Assembly (NCBI RefSeq): GCF_039871655.1
Contig: NZ_JBDPLZ010000002.1
Coordinates: 62,001 to 126,000 of the forward strand
Length of the DNA: 64,000 nt
Source: Actinocorallia sp039871655
Lineage (GTDB): Bacteria; Actinomycetota; Actinomycetes; Streptosporangiales; Streptosporangiaceae
Direction: 5' to 3'
The number at the start of each line of letters is the position of its first letter. The first letter of the stretch is position 1. Positions 15,009 to 23,145 of this stretch are shown here, one piece after another. Below the pieces are notes generated by a model, which was not told where the DNA came from, did not search any database, and worked only from the letters and a program-made list of their open reading frames with translations. The position numbers were made by a program, and so were the translations under genes.

Positions 15009-15749
15009 ATGCGCTTTCACGACAGAGTGGTCATTGTGGCGGGCGGCGGCAGCGGGATCGGCGAGGCGACCGCCAGGCGGCTGGCCGCCGAGGGCGCGCG
15101 GGTCGTCGTCGGAGACCTGGCGTTCGACAACGCCGAGAAGGTCGCCGGGGAGATCGGCGGCCTGGCCGTCCGGTACGACCAGGCGGACGAGGCGTCGATC
15201 GCCGCGCTGGTGGACAGGGCCGTCCGGGAGTACGGGCGCCTGGACGGCCTGCACGCCAACGCCGCCGACATGTCCGTGCTCGCACGCGACACCGACGCCG
15301 TCGACATCGACCTGGAGGTCTTCGACCGCACCCTGGAGGTCGGCCTCAAGGGCTATCTCCTGCTGACCCGCCACGCCATCCCGCACCTCCTCGAAACCGG
15401 CGGCGCGATCGTCTACACGTCCTCGGGCGCGGCCTACGCGGGTGAACGCGAGCGGGTCGGCTACGGCGTCGCCAAGTCGGGCGTCAACGCCCTGATGCGC
15501 CACGTGGCGTCCCGCTGGGGCAGGAAGGGCGTCCGCGCCAACGCCGTCGCCCCCGGCCTCGTCCTGACCGAGCAGGTGAGGGAGTCCCTGCCCGAGGACT
15601 TCCGGGCCTCGGTCCTGCGCGGCCAGCGCAGCCCCCGGCTCGGCGACCCCTCGGACATCGCGGCCGCCGTCGCCTTCCTCCTCTCCGACGACGCCGCCTG
15701 GGTCCTCGGCCAGGTCCTCAGCGTCGACGGCGGCGCCACCATGCGCTGA
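15009..15749 (+). CDS. Short-chain dehydrogenase/reductase, putative KstR regulon member
   Basis: The 246-residue protein is a classical SDR. The NAD(P)-binding motif is VAGGGSGIGEATARRL (about 10-25), with acidic Asp in VVVGDLAF favouring NAD. The NAG-like motif reads HANAAD. The catalytic Ser lies in IVYTSSGAAY and the Tyr-x-x-x-Lys is YGVAK. The C-terminal GQVLSVDGG is typical. ATG 15009 is chosen because the upstream frame would cross the KstR box. The operator suggests a hydroxysteroid or steroid-derived hydroxyacyl substrate, but no other steroid gene is nearby. Confidence 0.88.
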   Translation: MRFHDRVVIVAGGGSGIGEATARRLAAEGARVVVGDLAFDNAEKVAGEIGGLAVRYDQADEASIAALVDRAVREYGRLDGLHANAADMSVLARDTDAVDIDLEVFDRTLEVGLKGYLLLTRHAIPHLLETGGAIVYTSSGAAYAGERERVGYGVAKSGVNALMRHVASRWGRKGVRANAVAPGLVLTEQVRESLPEDFRASVLRGQRSPRLGDPSDIAAAVAFLLSDDAAWVLGQVLSVDGGATMR

Positions 15750-15803
15750 CCATAGGTTTCAGGCGCCTGCCGCCGGAGCCTCCGTACCGGGGCTCCGGCG
15801 GCG

Positions 15804-16925
15804 TCAGCCGTGGTGGATGGGGCCTTCGGCGCCGGTGAGAGCGGCGCCGGTGCCCGACCAGCGGGCGGCGATGATCTCGGCGGCGATGCTGACGGCGGTC
15901 TCCTCCGGGGTGCGGGCGCCCAGATCGAGGCCGATGGGAGAGCGGAGACGGGCCAGCTCGGCGGGGCCCAGCCCGGCTTCGCGCAGGCGTGACAGCCGGT
16001 CCTCGTGGGTGCGGCGGGAGCCCATCGCGCCGACGTACGCGACGGGGAGGCGCAGGGCCGTCTCCAGGACGGGAACGTCGAACTTCGGGTCGTGGGTCAG
16101 GACGCACAACACGGTGCGCCCGTCCACACGGCCCGCGTCGGCCTCGGCCTTCAGGTAGCGGTGGGGCCAGTCGACGACGACCTCGTCGGCGTCCGGGAAA
16201 CGGCGCCGGGTGGCGAAGACGGGACGCGCGTCGCACACCGTCACGTGGAAGCCCAGAAAAGAACCGGTGCGGGCCAGAGCCGCCGCGAAATCGATGGCGC
16301 CGAAGACGACCATGCGGGGTTTGGGCGCGTACGAGGCCACGGCCAGTGTCAGCTCGTCGCCCCGGCGTTCGCCGTCACGGCCGTAGCGGAGGGTGCCGGT
16401 GGTGCCGGAGGCGAGCATTCCCCGGACGTCGTCGGTGACGGCCTCGTCCAGCCGCTCCGAGCCGAAGGAACCGGACGTGCGGTCGCCGAAGACGACCATG
16501 CGGCGGCCGAACCTCTCGGTGTCCGCCGGATCCACGCATGTCACGACGGCCACCGGTACTCCCGTGCGGATCGCCTCGGCGACCTCCCCGAGTTCCGGGA
16601 ACGTCTCGGGAGTCACCCGCTCGACGTAGACGTGGATCGTCCCTCCGCAGGTCAGCCCGACCGCGAACGCGTCATCGTCACTGACTCCGTACCGCTCCAG
16701 CGTGGGGATGAAGGAGGCGTCGGAAGCGGCCTCTACGGCCAGTTCGTAAACGGCGCCTTCGACGCACCCGCCGGACACGCTCCCCAACGCCTCGCCCGAA
16801 GACGAGACGAGCATGGACGCCCCCGCCGGGCGGGGAGCCGACCTCCATGTCTCCACCACGGTCGCCAGCCCCACGGCACGTCCCCGCGACCACTGCTCGA
16901 ACAGTTCGTCCAGCACGTCACGCAT
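15804..16925 (-). CDS. xdhC: XdhC/CoxI-family xanthine dehydrogenase maturation protein
   Basis: The 373-residue protein has the N-terminal XdhC/CoxI domain (TWRSAPRPAGASMLVSSSGE, then GSVSGGCVEGAVYE with the conserved Cys) and the C-terminal Rossmann domain (PRMVVFGAIDFAAALA, AYVGAMGSRRTHEDR). XdhC binds molybdenum cofactor, promotes its sulfuration and inserts it into xanthine dehydrogenase. ATG 16925 overlaps the MobA-like gene end by 8 nt. It is the last gene of the purine operon, and its product serves the XDH encoded upstream. Confidence 0.92.
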   Translation of the reverse strand: MRDVLDELFEQWSRGRAVGLATVVETWRSAPRPAGASMLVSSSGEALGSVSGGCVEGAVYELAVEAASDASFIPTLERYGVSDDDAFAVGLTCGGTIHVYVERVTPETFPELGEVAEAIRTGVPVAVVTCVDPADTERFGRRMVVFGDRTSGSFGSERLDEAVTDDVRGMLASGTTGTLRYGRDGERRGDELTLAVASYAPKPRMVVFGAIDFAAALARTGSFLGFHVTVCDARPVFATRRRFPDADEVVVDWPHRYLKAEADAGRVDGRTVLCVLTHDPKFDVPVLETALRLPVAYVGAMGSRRTHEDRLSRLREAGLGPAELARLRSPIGLDLGARTPEETAVSIAAEIIAARWSGTGAALTGAEGPIHHG

Positions 16926-17478
16926 CGGGCACGTCCAGGTCCCGCCCGTCCGCAACGTCCTCGCACGCCACCAGTTCGGGCTTCCGGGACCTGAGGTAAG
17001 GACGCGCCCCCACGTCCCCTACGGCGAGTTCGGCGACTCCGTCCCAGTGGGCCCGTCCGAGCAGCACCGGATGCCCTCGCTCCCCGTGGTACGTGGCCAC
17101 CCGCAGTGAGGAGGCGTCCGCCCCCGCGCTCATCCGCCGTACCGCCTCGGCCGTCACCCCGGGCGTGTCCACCAGCAGCACCACCACCGCGTCTCCTTCC
17201 GCTTCCGCGAGCCCCGTCCGCAGCGACGACCCCATCCCGCTCGCCCACTCCGGGTTGACCACCACCCGCGTCCCCGGCAGCTCCGGCACGCTCTGCGCTC
17301 CGGCCCCCAGCACGACCACGACGGGCGAGCAGCCGCCTTCCCGCAACGTCCGCACGCCGTGCTCCACGAGCAGTTCCCCGGGATTTCCGGGCGTCGGCAC
17401 GAGCGCCTTGGGCATCCCGTACCGTCGGCCGCCTCCAGCGGCCAGCAGCAGCCCGCAGACGCCGGGGGAGCCGGTCAC
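16918..17478 (-). CDS. MobA-like NTP transferase (MocA-type molybdenum cofactor cytidylyltransferase)
   Basis: The 186-residue protein opens with the nucleotidyltransferase signature GLLLAAGGGRRYGMPKAL (Lys near 24), then VVLGAGAQSV, NPEWASGMGSSLRTGL and LLVDTPGV, the metal-binding Asp region. The MocA/CoxI-associated branch attaches CMP to molybdopterin to make MCD, the cofactor form used by the xanthine oxidase family. GTG 17478 overlaps the allantoicase stop by 4 nt (GTGA). Its place between XDH genes and xdhC supports that role. Confidence 0.85.
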   Translation of the reverse strand: MTGSPGVCGLLLAAGGGRRYGMPKALVPTPGNPGELLVEHGVRTLREGGCSPVVVVLGAGAQSVPELPGTRVVVNPEWASGMGSSLRTGLAEAEGDAVVVLLVDTPGVTAEAVRRMSAGADASSLRVATYHGERGHPVLLGRAHWDGVAELAVGDVGARPYLRSRKPELVACEDVADGRDLDVPDA

Positions 17479-18455
17479 GAGGACTCTTGGAGGCTCGTCC
17501 AGCGGTCGGCCAGAGTCGCGCGGGCCTTGGGCTTCAGGGAGCCGTAGAGGCGGAAGCGGGCCATCCCGCCGTCCGGATAGATGTCCAGGCGGACGGCCTT
17601 GACGGGCTTGTCGGCGGTGACGCGGAAACGGTGCCGGGTGTCGGGCCTCAGAGGGGTCGGGGGAAGGAGTTCCCGCCCGTCGGAGGCGGTGACGCGGGCC
17701 CGGCCGGGGCAGTTGCCCTTGAAATGGGAGGTGTCCAGCTCGACGATCTGGGGGAGCCCGGGGGCCGCGAGTCCGATCTCGACCCAGTCGTTGCCGGAGT
17801 CGCGGCGCCGCCGCGTCTCCCAGCCCTCGCCCATGGTGGTGGCCAGGCCGGGGAGGAGGAGGTTGGCGGGGGAGCCGTAGAAGCGGTCGCTGCAGTCGGT
17901 GACGGTGCCGCCGAGCTCGGCGGCGGCCAGGTCGAAGACGCCGGGCAGGAGCCCGGGATCGACGACGGGCTCACCGTGGACGCGCAGGCGGGCCACCCCG
18001 CCGTCCGGATAGATGGACAGACGGACGTGCGTCACGAGACGGCGCGCGGCGGCCTCGAAGAAGTTCCGGGTGTCGCCTTGCAGCGCCGAACGGGGGACCA
18101 AGGAGAACCACTCGGCCTTCTCCAACTCGTCCACCGAGGGGTAGCCGGGCAGGAAACAGCCCTCCACGGAGCCTTCGGGCGGGTAGTTGCCCTTGAAGTA
18201 CGCGGTGTCTATGACCACCCCGTGCACCAGGCCGGAGGCACCCAGCCGGACGAGGGCGTGGTCGTGGCCGGGTTCACGGCGTCGGCGGGTCTCCCAGCCG
18301 TCGTAGACCTGCCCCTTGTTGCCGAACGTGGCGGCGCTGTAGGTGGGCTCATGAGGGTTGATCAGGTTCTCGCGTTCGGCGAAGAACTCGTCATTGGCGT
18401 ACATGACGGTGCCGCCGAGGGAACGGGAGGCCAGGTCGAACAGGTCGGTGAACAT
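17475..18455 (-). CDS. alc: Allantoicase
   Basis: The 326-residue protein is an allantoicase, which splits allantoate into ureidoglycolate and urea. It has the family's two-repeat architecture. Repeat 1 has FGNKGQVYDGWETRRRR, VVIDTAYFKGNYP and SIYPDGGVARLRVHG. Repeat 2 has MGEGWETRRRRDSGNDW, VELDTSHFKGNCPG and IYPDGGMARFRLYG. ATG 18455 shares its A with the allantoinase stop (TGATG). Together with allantoinase it forms the late section of the operon. Confidence 0.95.
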   Translation of the reverse strand: MFTDLFDLASRSLGGTVMYANDEFFAERENLINPHEPTYSAATFGNKGQVYDGWETRRRREPGHDHALVRLGASGLVHGVVIDTAYFKGNYPPEGSVEGCFLPGYPSVDELEKAEWFSLVPRSALQGDTRNFFEAAARRLVTHVRLSIYPDGGVARLRVHGEPVVDPGLLPGVFDLAAAELGGTVTDCSDRFYGSPANLLLPGLATTMGEGWETRRRRDSGNDWVEIGLAAPGLPQIVELDTSHFKGNCPGRARVTASDGRELLPPTPLRPDTRHRFRVTADKPVKAVRLDIYPDGGMARFRLYGSLKPKARATLADRWTSLQESS

Positions 18456-19732
18456 CACTTCGCCTCCCGGCGGAGCAGTCGGCCGGTGGGCGTGACGCCG
18501 TCCACCGGCTCGCCGCGCAGCCACGTCTGGTGGACGACGCCTTGCAGGGTCCGTCCGTGGTAAGGGGTGACCGGGTTGCGGTGGTGCAGACGGGACGCGT
18601 CCACGGTGAACGTCTCGTCGGGGGCGAAGACGACGAGGTCGGCGTCCGCTCCCACCTCGATCCTGCCCTTGTGCGGCAGCCCTACGAGGTCGGCGGGCGC
18701 CTTGCTCATCCAGTGGACGACGTCCTCCAGCGGGATGCCGCGGCGGTGCGCCTCCGTCCAGACGGCCGGCAGCCCGAGCTGGACGGACGCGATACCGCCC
18801 CAGGCGGTGGCGAAGTCACCCGCCTTGAGGTCCGCGGTGCAGGGCGAGTGGTCGGACACGACGCAGGTGATGACGCCGTCCGCCAACGCCTGCCACAAGG
18901 CGTCCTGGTGCTGCCCTCCACGGATCGGAGGGCAGCACTTGTACTCGGTGGCCAGCGAAGGGACGTCCTCGGCCCGCAGCGTCAGGTAGTGAGGGCAGGT
19001 CTCGGCCGTGATCCGCACCCCGTCACGCTGTGCCGCGGCCAGCGAAGGCAGCGCGTCGGCCGCCGCCAGATGCAGGATGTGCGCCCGAGCGCCGGTCCTG
19101 CGCGCCAGTTCGATGACGGTCTCCACGGCCCGCGCCTCCGCCTCGGGCGGCCGTGACGCCACGAAGTCGGGATACAGGGGAGAGGACTCCGCGACCAGGG
19201 CGGGGTCTTCGGCGTGCACGATGAACAGCGCGTCCACCGTACGCATGGCCGCATCGAGCCCGGCCGCGTCCAACGGCGGGAACTCCGGAACCCCGGAGTC
19301 GATCAGGAAGCTCTTGAACCCGAACACCCCGGCCTCGTGCAGCCCGGGTAGGCAAGAGGCGTTCCCCGGGACGGCACCGCCCCAGAAACCCACGTCCACA
19401 TGGCACTGCCCGGCGGCGGCCTTCCGCTTGGCCTCCAGCGCCGCGACGTCGACGGTCGGCGGGATGGAGTTCAACGGCATGTCGACGAGCGTCGTCACAC
19501 CCCCGGAGGCGGCCGCGCGGGTGGCGCTGGCGAACCCCTCCCATTCGGTCCGGCCGGGCTCGTTCACGTGCACATGGCTGTCCACGAGCCCCGGCAGGAG
19601 GGCCAGAGCCCCCAGGTCCACGCCGTCCGTCTCGTACGGCAGGACCGCCGTGATCCGCCCGTCGTGGAACTCCACCGCTGCCGGGCGCACCTCGTCGGGC
19701 AGGAACACCCGACGTGACCGCAGTACCGTCAC
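18455..19732 (-). CDS. allB: Allantoinase
   Basis: GTG 19732 overlaps the previous stop (GTGA); the open frame extends further but starts inside the preceding gene. The 425-residue amidohydrolase hydrolyses allantoin to allantoate. Binuclear-metal ligands are visible: DSHVHVNEPG (HxH), the Lys to be carboxylated in GVFGFKSFLIDSG, FIVHAEDPAL, HILHLAAADAL and Asp in VSDHSPCT. The C-terminal composite strand (GRIEVGADADLVVF) is typical of cyclic amidohydrolases. Cytoplasmic. Confidence 0.95.
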   Translation of the reverse strand: MTVLRSRRVFLPDEVRPAAVEFHDGRITAVLPYETDGVDLGALALLPGLVDSHVHVNEPGRTEWEGFASATRAAASGGVTTLVDMPLNSIPPTVDVAALEAKRKAAAGQCHVDVGFWGGAVPGNASCLPGLHEAGVFGFKSFLIDSGVPEFPPLDAAGLDAAMRTVDALFIVHAEDPALVAESSPLYPDFVASRPPEAEARAVETVIELARRTGARAHILHLAAADALPSLAAAQRDGVRITAETCPHYLTLRAEDVPSLATEYKCCPPIRGGQHQDALWQALADGVITCVVSDHSPCTADLKAGDFATAWGGIASVQLGLPAVWTEAHRRGIPLEDVVHWMSKAPADLVGLPHKGRIEVGADADLVVFAPDETFTVDASRLHHRNPVTPYHGRTLQGVVHQTWLRGEPVDGVTPTGRLLRREAK

Positions 19733-20868
19733 AACCCCTCCAGCCGGGAGACGTCCAAACCGAGCGAAGACTCCTCCAACGCTCCGCACTCCAGCCCGCG
19801 CCGCAGGAACCCGGCCAGCGCGCGGGCCGTCGCGGGCTCGTCCAGGAACCCGCTGTCCGTCCGGTCCAGGTACGCCCGCAGCCGCGTCGCCGCCAGGGAC
19901 GCGCCCTCCCGGTAGAAGGCGTACGTGGCGGCGAACCGGGTCGGCAACTGCGCCGGATGCAAGTCCCATCCCTGGTAGAAACCCCGCTCTAGCGACCGCC
20001 GGACGAGCCGTAGGTGCAGCGCCCAGGCCTCGTGCACGTGGTCGCCGACGGGCAGGACGTTGGTCGAGCCGTCACTCAGCCGCACGCCCGTCCCCGCCGC
20101 CGCGACCTGCATGACGGCCTTCGCGTGGTCGGCCACCGGGTGGTCCATCGCCTGGTGGGCGGCGGCGATCCCGCATGAGGCCGAGTAATCGTACGTCCCG
20201 TAGTGCAGCCCGGCGCACCGCCCGTCCGAGGCATGGATCATCCGTGCGACCAGCGCCGTCCCGTCCGGTCCGAGCACCGACTGCGGCGTCTCGATCTGGA
20301 TCTCGAAACGCAGCGCCCTTCCGGAGGGCTCCAGAGCCTCGCAGAGCGCGACCATCGCCTCCACCTGCGCCACGGCGGTGACCTTCGGCAACGTGACGAC
20401 GAAGTTCTCCGGCACGTACCCGAGTTCGTCGAGCAGCACGTCCAAAGTGCGCACACCACGCCGGCGCGCATCACGTTCCATGCATTTGATGCGCACGCCC
20501 GTGAAAGGCGTGGAACCAGCGGCGATCAGCTTCGCCGCCGCCCGCGCGTGGGCGTCCTCGGTGGCGTCGTCACGCCGTCCGTAACCGTCCTCGAAGTCGA
20601 TCCGCAGGTCCTCGATCGGCTCGTCACGCAGCTTGGCCCGCACCCGCGCGTCCAGTTCCGGCGCGTAAGGCGCCCCGTGGGCGTCCAAGGCGGCGAGCGC
20701 CTCGGCCCCCCACCGTGCGGGAAGGTCCTGCGAGAGGCGGTCCGCCGGGACGTACACCGTGTGCACCGGCTGCCGTCCCGGACGTTCCCCGGGGTAGCGC
20801 ACCGCCAGTTCGGCGTCGGCCGAAGCCAGCCTCCGGTCCAGTTCGTCGTAGAAGGACGGCCTCAGCAC
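19729..20868 (-). CDS. DUF6986 HpcH/HpaI aldolase/citrate-lyase-like protein
   Basis: The GTG at 20868 starts within the end of the XDH molybdenum subunit gene (stop at 20862), giving 379 residues. The fold is that of CitE/malate-synthase-like TIM barrels. DLRIDFEDGYGRRDD carries the acidic metal ligand, RIKCMERDARRRGVRTLD follows, then VTLPKVTAVAQVEAM and FEIQIETPQSVLG with the second acidic ligand. HpcH-type enzymes make or break C-C bonds to glyoxylate or oxaloacetate-like acids. Its position between XDH and allantoinase genes suggests handling of the glyoxylate or ureidoglycolate from allantoin breakdown; this is inference. Confidence 0.8.
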   Translation of the reverse strand: MLRPSFYDELDRRLASADAELAVRYPGERPGRQPVHTVYVPADRLSQDLPARWGAEALAALDAHGAPYAPELDARVRAKLRDEPIEDLRIDFEDGYGRRDDATEDAHARAAAKLIAAGSTPFTGVRIKCMERDARRRGVRTLDVLLDELGYVPENFVVTLPKVTAVAQVEAMVALCEALEPSGRALRFEIQIETPQSVLGPDGTALVARMIHASDGRCAGLHYGTYDYSASCGIAAAHQAMDHPVADHAKAVMQVAAAGTGVRLSDGSTNVLPVGDHVHEAWALHLRLVRRSLERGFYQGWDLHPAQLPTRFAATYAFYREGASLAATRLRAYLDRTDSGFLDEPATARALAGFLRRGLECGALEESSLGLDVSRLEGL

Positions 20869-23132
20869 ACGGCCTCCGTGATGTGCTCCGGCCGCACCGG
20901 AACACGGGTGAGCGCCGCACCCGTGGCCGCCCGGATCGCCGCCACGACCGCCGGAGTGGAGGAGATGTTCGGCGGCTCCCCGATCCCGCGCAGCCCGTAG
21001 GGCGCGTGCGGGTCGGCCAGTTCGAGGATGTCGAGCCTCATCGGCGGCATGTCCATGATCGTCGGAAGCAGGTAGTCGGTGAAGGACGGGTTGCGCACCT
21101 TCCCGTCCCTGACCTGGATCTCCTCCATCAGGGCCAGCCCCAGCCCCTGGGCGGTACCGCCGTGGATCTGCCCCTCGACGGCGTCGGGGTTGATCGCCTT
21201 GCCGACGTCCTGGGCCGTGACGATCTCCACCACCCGCACCAGGCCCAGTTCGAGGTCCACGTCGACGGTCGCCCGGTGCGCCGCGAACGCGTACTGGACG
21301 TGCGCGTTCCCCTGCCCCGTCTCGGGGTCGAGCGGGGACGTGGGACGGTGCCGCCACTCGACGGTCTCCTCGACCGCCTCGTCGCCGAGCAGCTCGCCCA
21401 GGCTCGTGACGAGGCGGCCGCCGGAGTCCAGCACCTGCCCGTCGGACAGGCGCAGCCCCGGAGCGTCCAGCCGCGCGAACAGCCGTTCCCGGACGGCCTC
21501 GCACGCCGCCTTCGTCGCCCCGCCCGTCATGTACGTCTGCCTCGACGCCGACGTGGAACCGGCGCTCCCGACGTTCGTGTCCGCGGGCGCGATCGTCACC
21601 TGCGAGACGCCCAGCTCGGTCCGCGCGATCTGCGCGAGCACCGTCACGAGCCCCTGCCCGACCTCGGCCGCCGCCGTGTGGATGAGCACCGCGGGCCGAC
21701 CGCCGACCAGCTCCAGGCGGACCCGGGCCGTCGAATAGTCGTCGAACCCCTCGGAGAAGGCGACGTTCTTGATCCCGATCCCGTAGCCGACGCCCCGCAC
21801 GACCCCTTCGCCACGGGTGGTGTTGGCCGTCCCCCCGGGCAGGAAATCCGACTTCGCCGGCGCCGGGGGCTTCTCCTCCACCAGCCGCATGAGCTCGGCC
21901 ACCGGAGCGGGCCCCTCGACGACCTGACCGGTGGGCATCAGATCCCCGGTCTTCATCGCGTTGCGCACCCGGATCTCCACCGGGCCGACCCCGACGGCCT
22001 CGGCGAGCCTGTCCATCTGCGACTCGTAGCCGAAGCACGCCTGCACCGCCCCGAAACCGCGCATGGCCCCGCACGGAGGGTTGTTCGTGTAGACGACCTC
22101 GCCGTCCATGACGACGTTCGGCACGTCATAGGGCCCGATCCCGAGTGTCGCGGCGTTGGCGACGACCGCCCCGGAGCTGGACGCGTACGCGCCGCCGTCC
22201 AGCAGGATCCGAGCCTTCACGTAGACGAGGCGCCCGTCCCTGTCGGCCCCGTGCTCGTACCACATGCGCGCCGGGTGCCGGTGGACGTGACCGAAGAACG
22301 ACTCCTCACGCCCGTAGACCATCTTCACCGGACGCCCCGTACGCAGCGCCAGCAGGCAGGCGTGGATCTGCATCGAGAGGTCCTCCCGCCCGCCGAACGC
22401 GCCGCCGACCCCGGCCAGGGTGAAGCGCACCTTCTCCGGCGGCAGCCCCAGCGACGAGGCGACCTGCGACCGGTCGACGTGAAGCCACTGCGTGGCCACA
22501 TACAGATCGACCCCGCCGTCCTCGGCAGGGATCGCCAACCCGGACTCCGGCCCCAGGAACGCCTGGTCCTGCATCCCCACGTCGTAGACGCCGCTGACCA
22601 CGACCTCGGCCGTCACGTCCGGGTCGCCTTTGCGGATCGGGACGTGGCGCAGCAGGTTGGGACGCCCCTCGTGCACCCGGGGTGAATCGGCGAGCACGGC
22701 CGTCTCCGGATCGACGACGGGAGGCAGGACCTCGTACTCCACCTCGATCAGCGAAGCCGCCCGCGCCGCCACCTCCGGATGGTCGGCCGCCACGACCGCG
22801 ACCGGCTCCCCCTGGTAGCGGACCTCGTCGAAGGCCAGCACCGGCTGGTCGGCGTGCTCCAGCCCGTACCGCTTGCTCCCCGGCACGTCCTCGTGGGTCA
22901 GCGCCGCGAGCACTCCGGGCACCGCCAGCGCGGGCCCCACGTTCACCGAGACGATCCGCGCCCGCGGGTGCGGGCTGCGCAGTGTCGCGCCCCACACCAT
23001 GTCGTCGGCCCACAGGTCGGAGGAGAACGCGAACTCCCCGGTCACCTTCAGCCGCCCGTCGGGCCTCGGCGGGCTGGCCCCGATCCCGTCCACGGCCGTC
23101 GCCGCCAGCCCCAGGTGCGTCGTGGTACTCAT
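20862..23132 (-). CDS. Xanthine dehydrogenase, molybdopterin-binding subunit
   Basis: The 756-residue catalytic subunit oxidises hypoxanthine/xanthine to urate. The aldehyde oxidase/xanthine dehydrogenase a/b hammerhead domain is at about 20-130 (DGRLKVTGEFAFSSDL). The Moco-binding domain follows, with GVGGAFGGREDLSMQ (glycine-rich Moco loop), GAMRGFGAVQACFGYE and the C-terminal AAAEVGQGLVTVLAQ, whose Glu is the base. Length suits a separate large subunit of a three-subunit bacterial enzyme. It begins 13 nt after the deaminase stop. Confidence 0.95.
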   Translation of the reverse strand: MSTTTHLGLAATAVDGIGASPPRPDGRLKVTGEFAFSSDLWADDMVWGATLRSPHPRARIVSVNVGPALAVPGVLAALTHEDVPGSKRYGLEHADQPVLAFDEVRYQGEPVAVVAADHPEVAARAASLIEVEYEVLPPVVDPETAVLADSPRVHEGRPNLLRHVPIRKGDPDVTAEVVVSGVYDVGMQDQAFLGPESGLAIPAEDGGVDLYVATQWLHVDRSQVASSLGLPPEKVRFTLAGVGGAFGGREDLSMQIHACLLALRTGRPVKMVYGREESFFGHVHRHPARMWYEHGADRDGRLVYVKARILLDGGAYASSSGAVVANAATLGIGPYDVPNVVMDGEVVYTNNPPCGAMRGFGAVQACFGYESQMDRLAEAVGVGPVEIRVRNAMKTGDLMPTGQVVEGPAPVAELMRLVEEKPPAPAKSDFLPGGTANTTRGEGVVRGVGYGIGIKNVAFSEGFDDYSTARVRLELVGGRPAVLIHTAAAEVGQGLVTVLAQIARTELGVSQVTIAPADTNVGSAGSTSASRQTYMTGGATKAACEAVRERLFARLDAPGLRLSDGQVLDSGGRLVTSLGELLGDEAVEETVEWRHRPTSPLDPETGQGNAHVQYAFAAHRATVDVDLELGLVRVVEIVTAQDVGKAINPDAVEGQIHGGTAQGLGLALMEEIQVRDGKVRNPSFTDYLLPTIMDMPPMRLDILELADPHAPYGLRGIGEPPNISSTPAVVAAIRAATGAALTRVPVRPEHITEAVC

Positions 23133-23145
23133 CCCAGCCTCCCGA

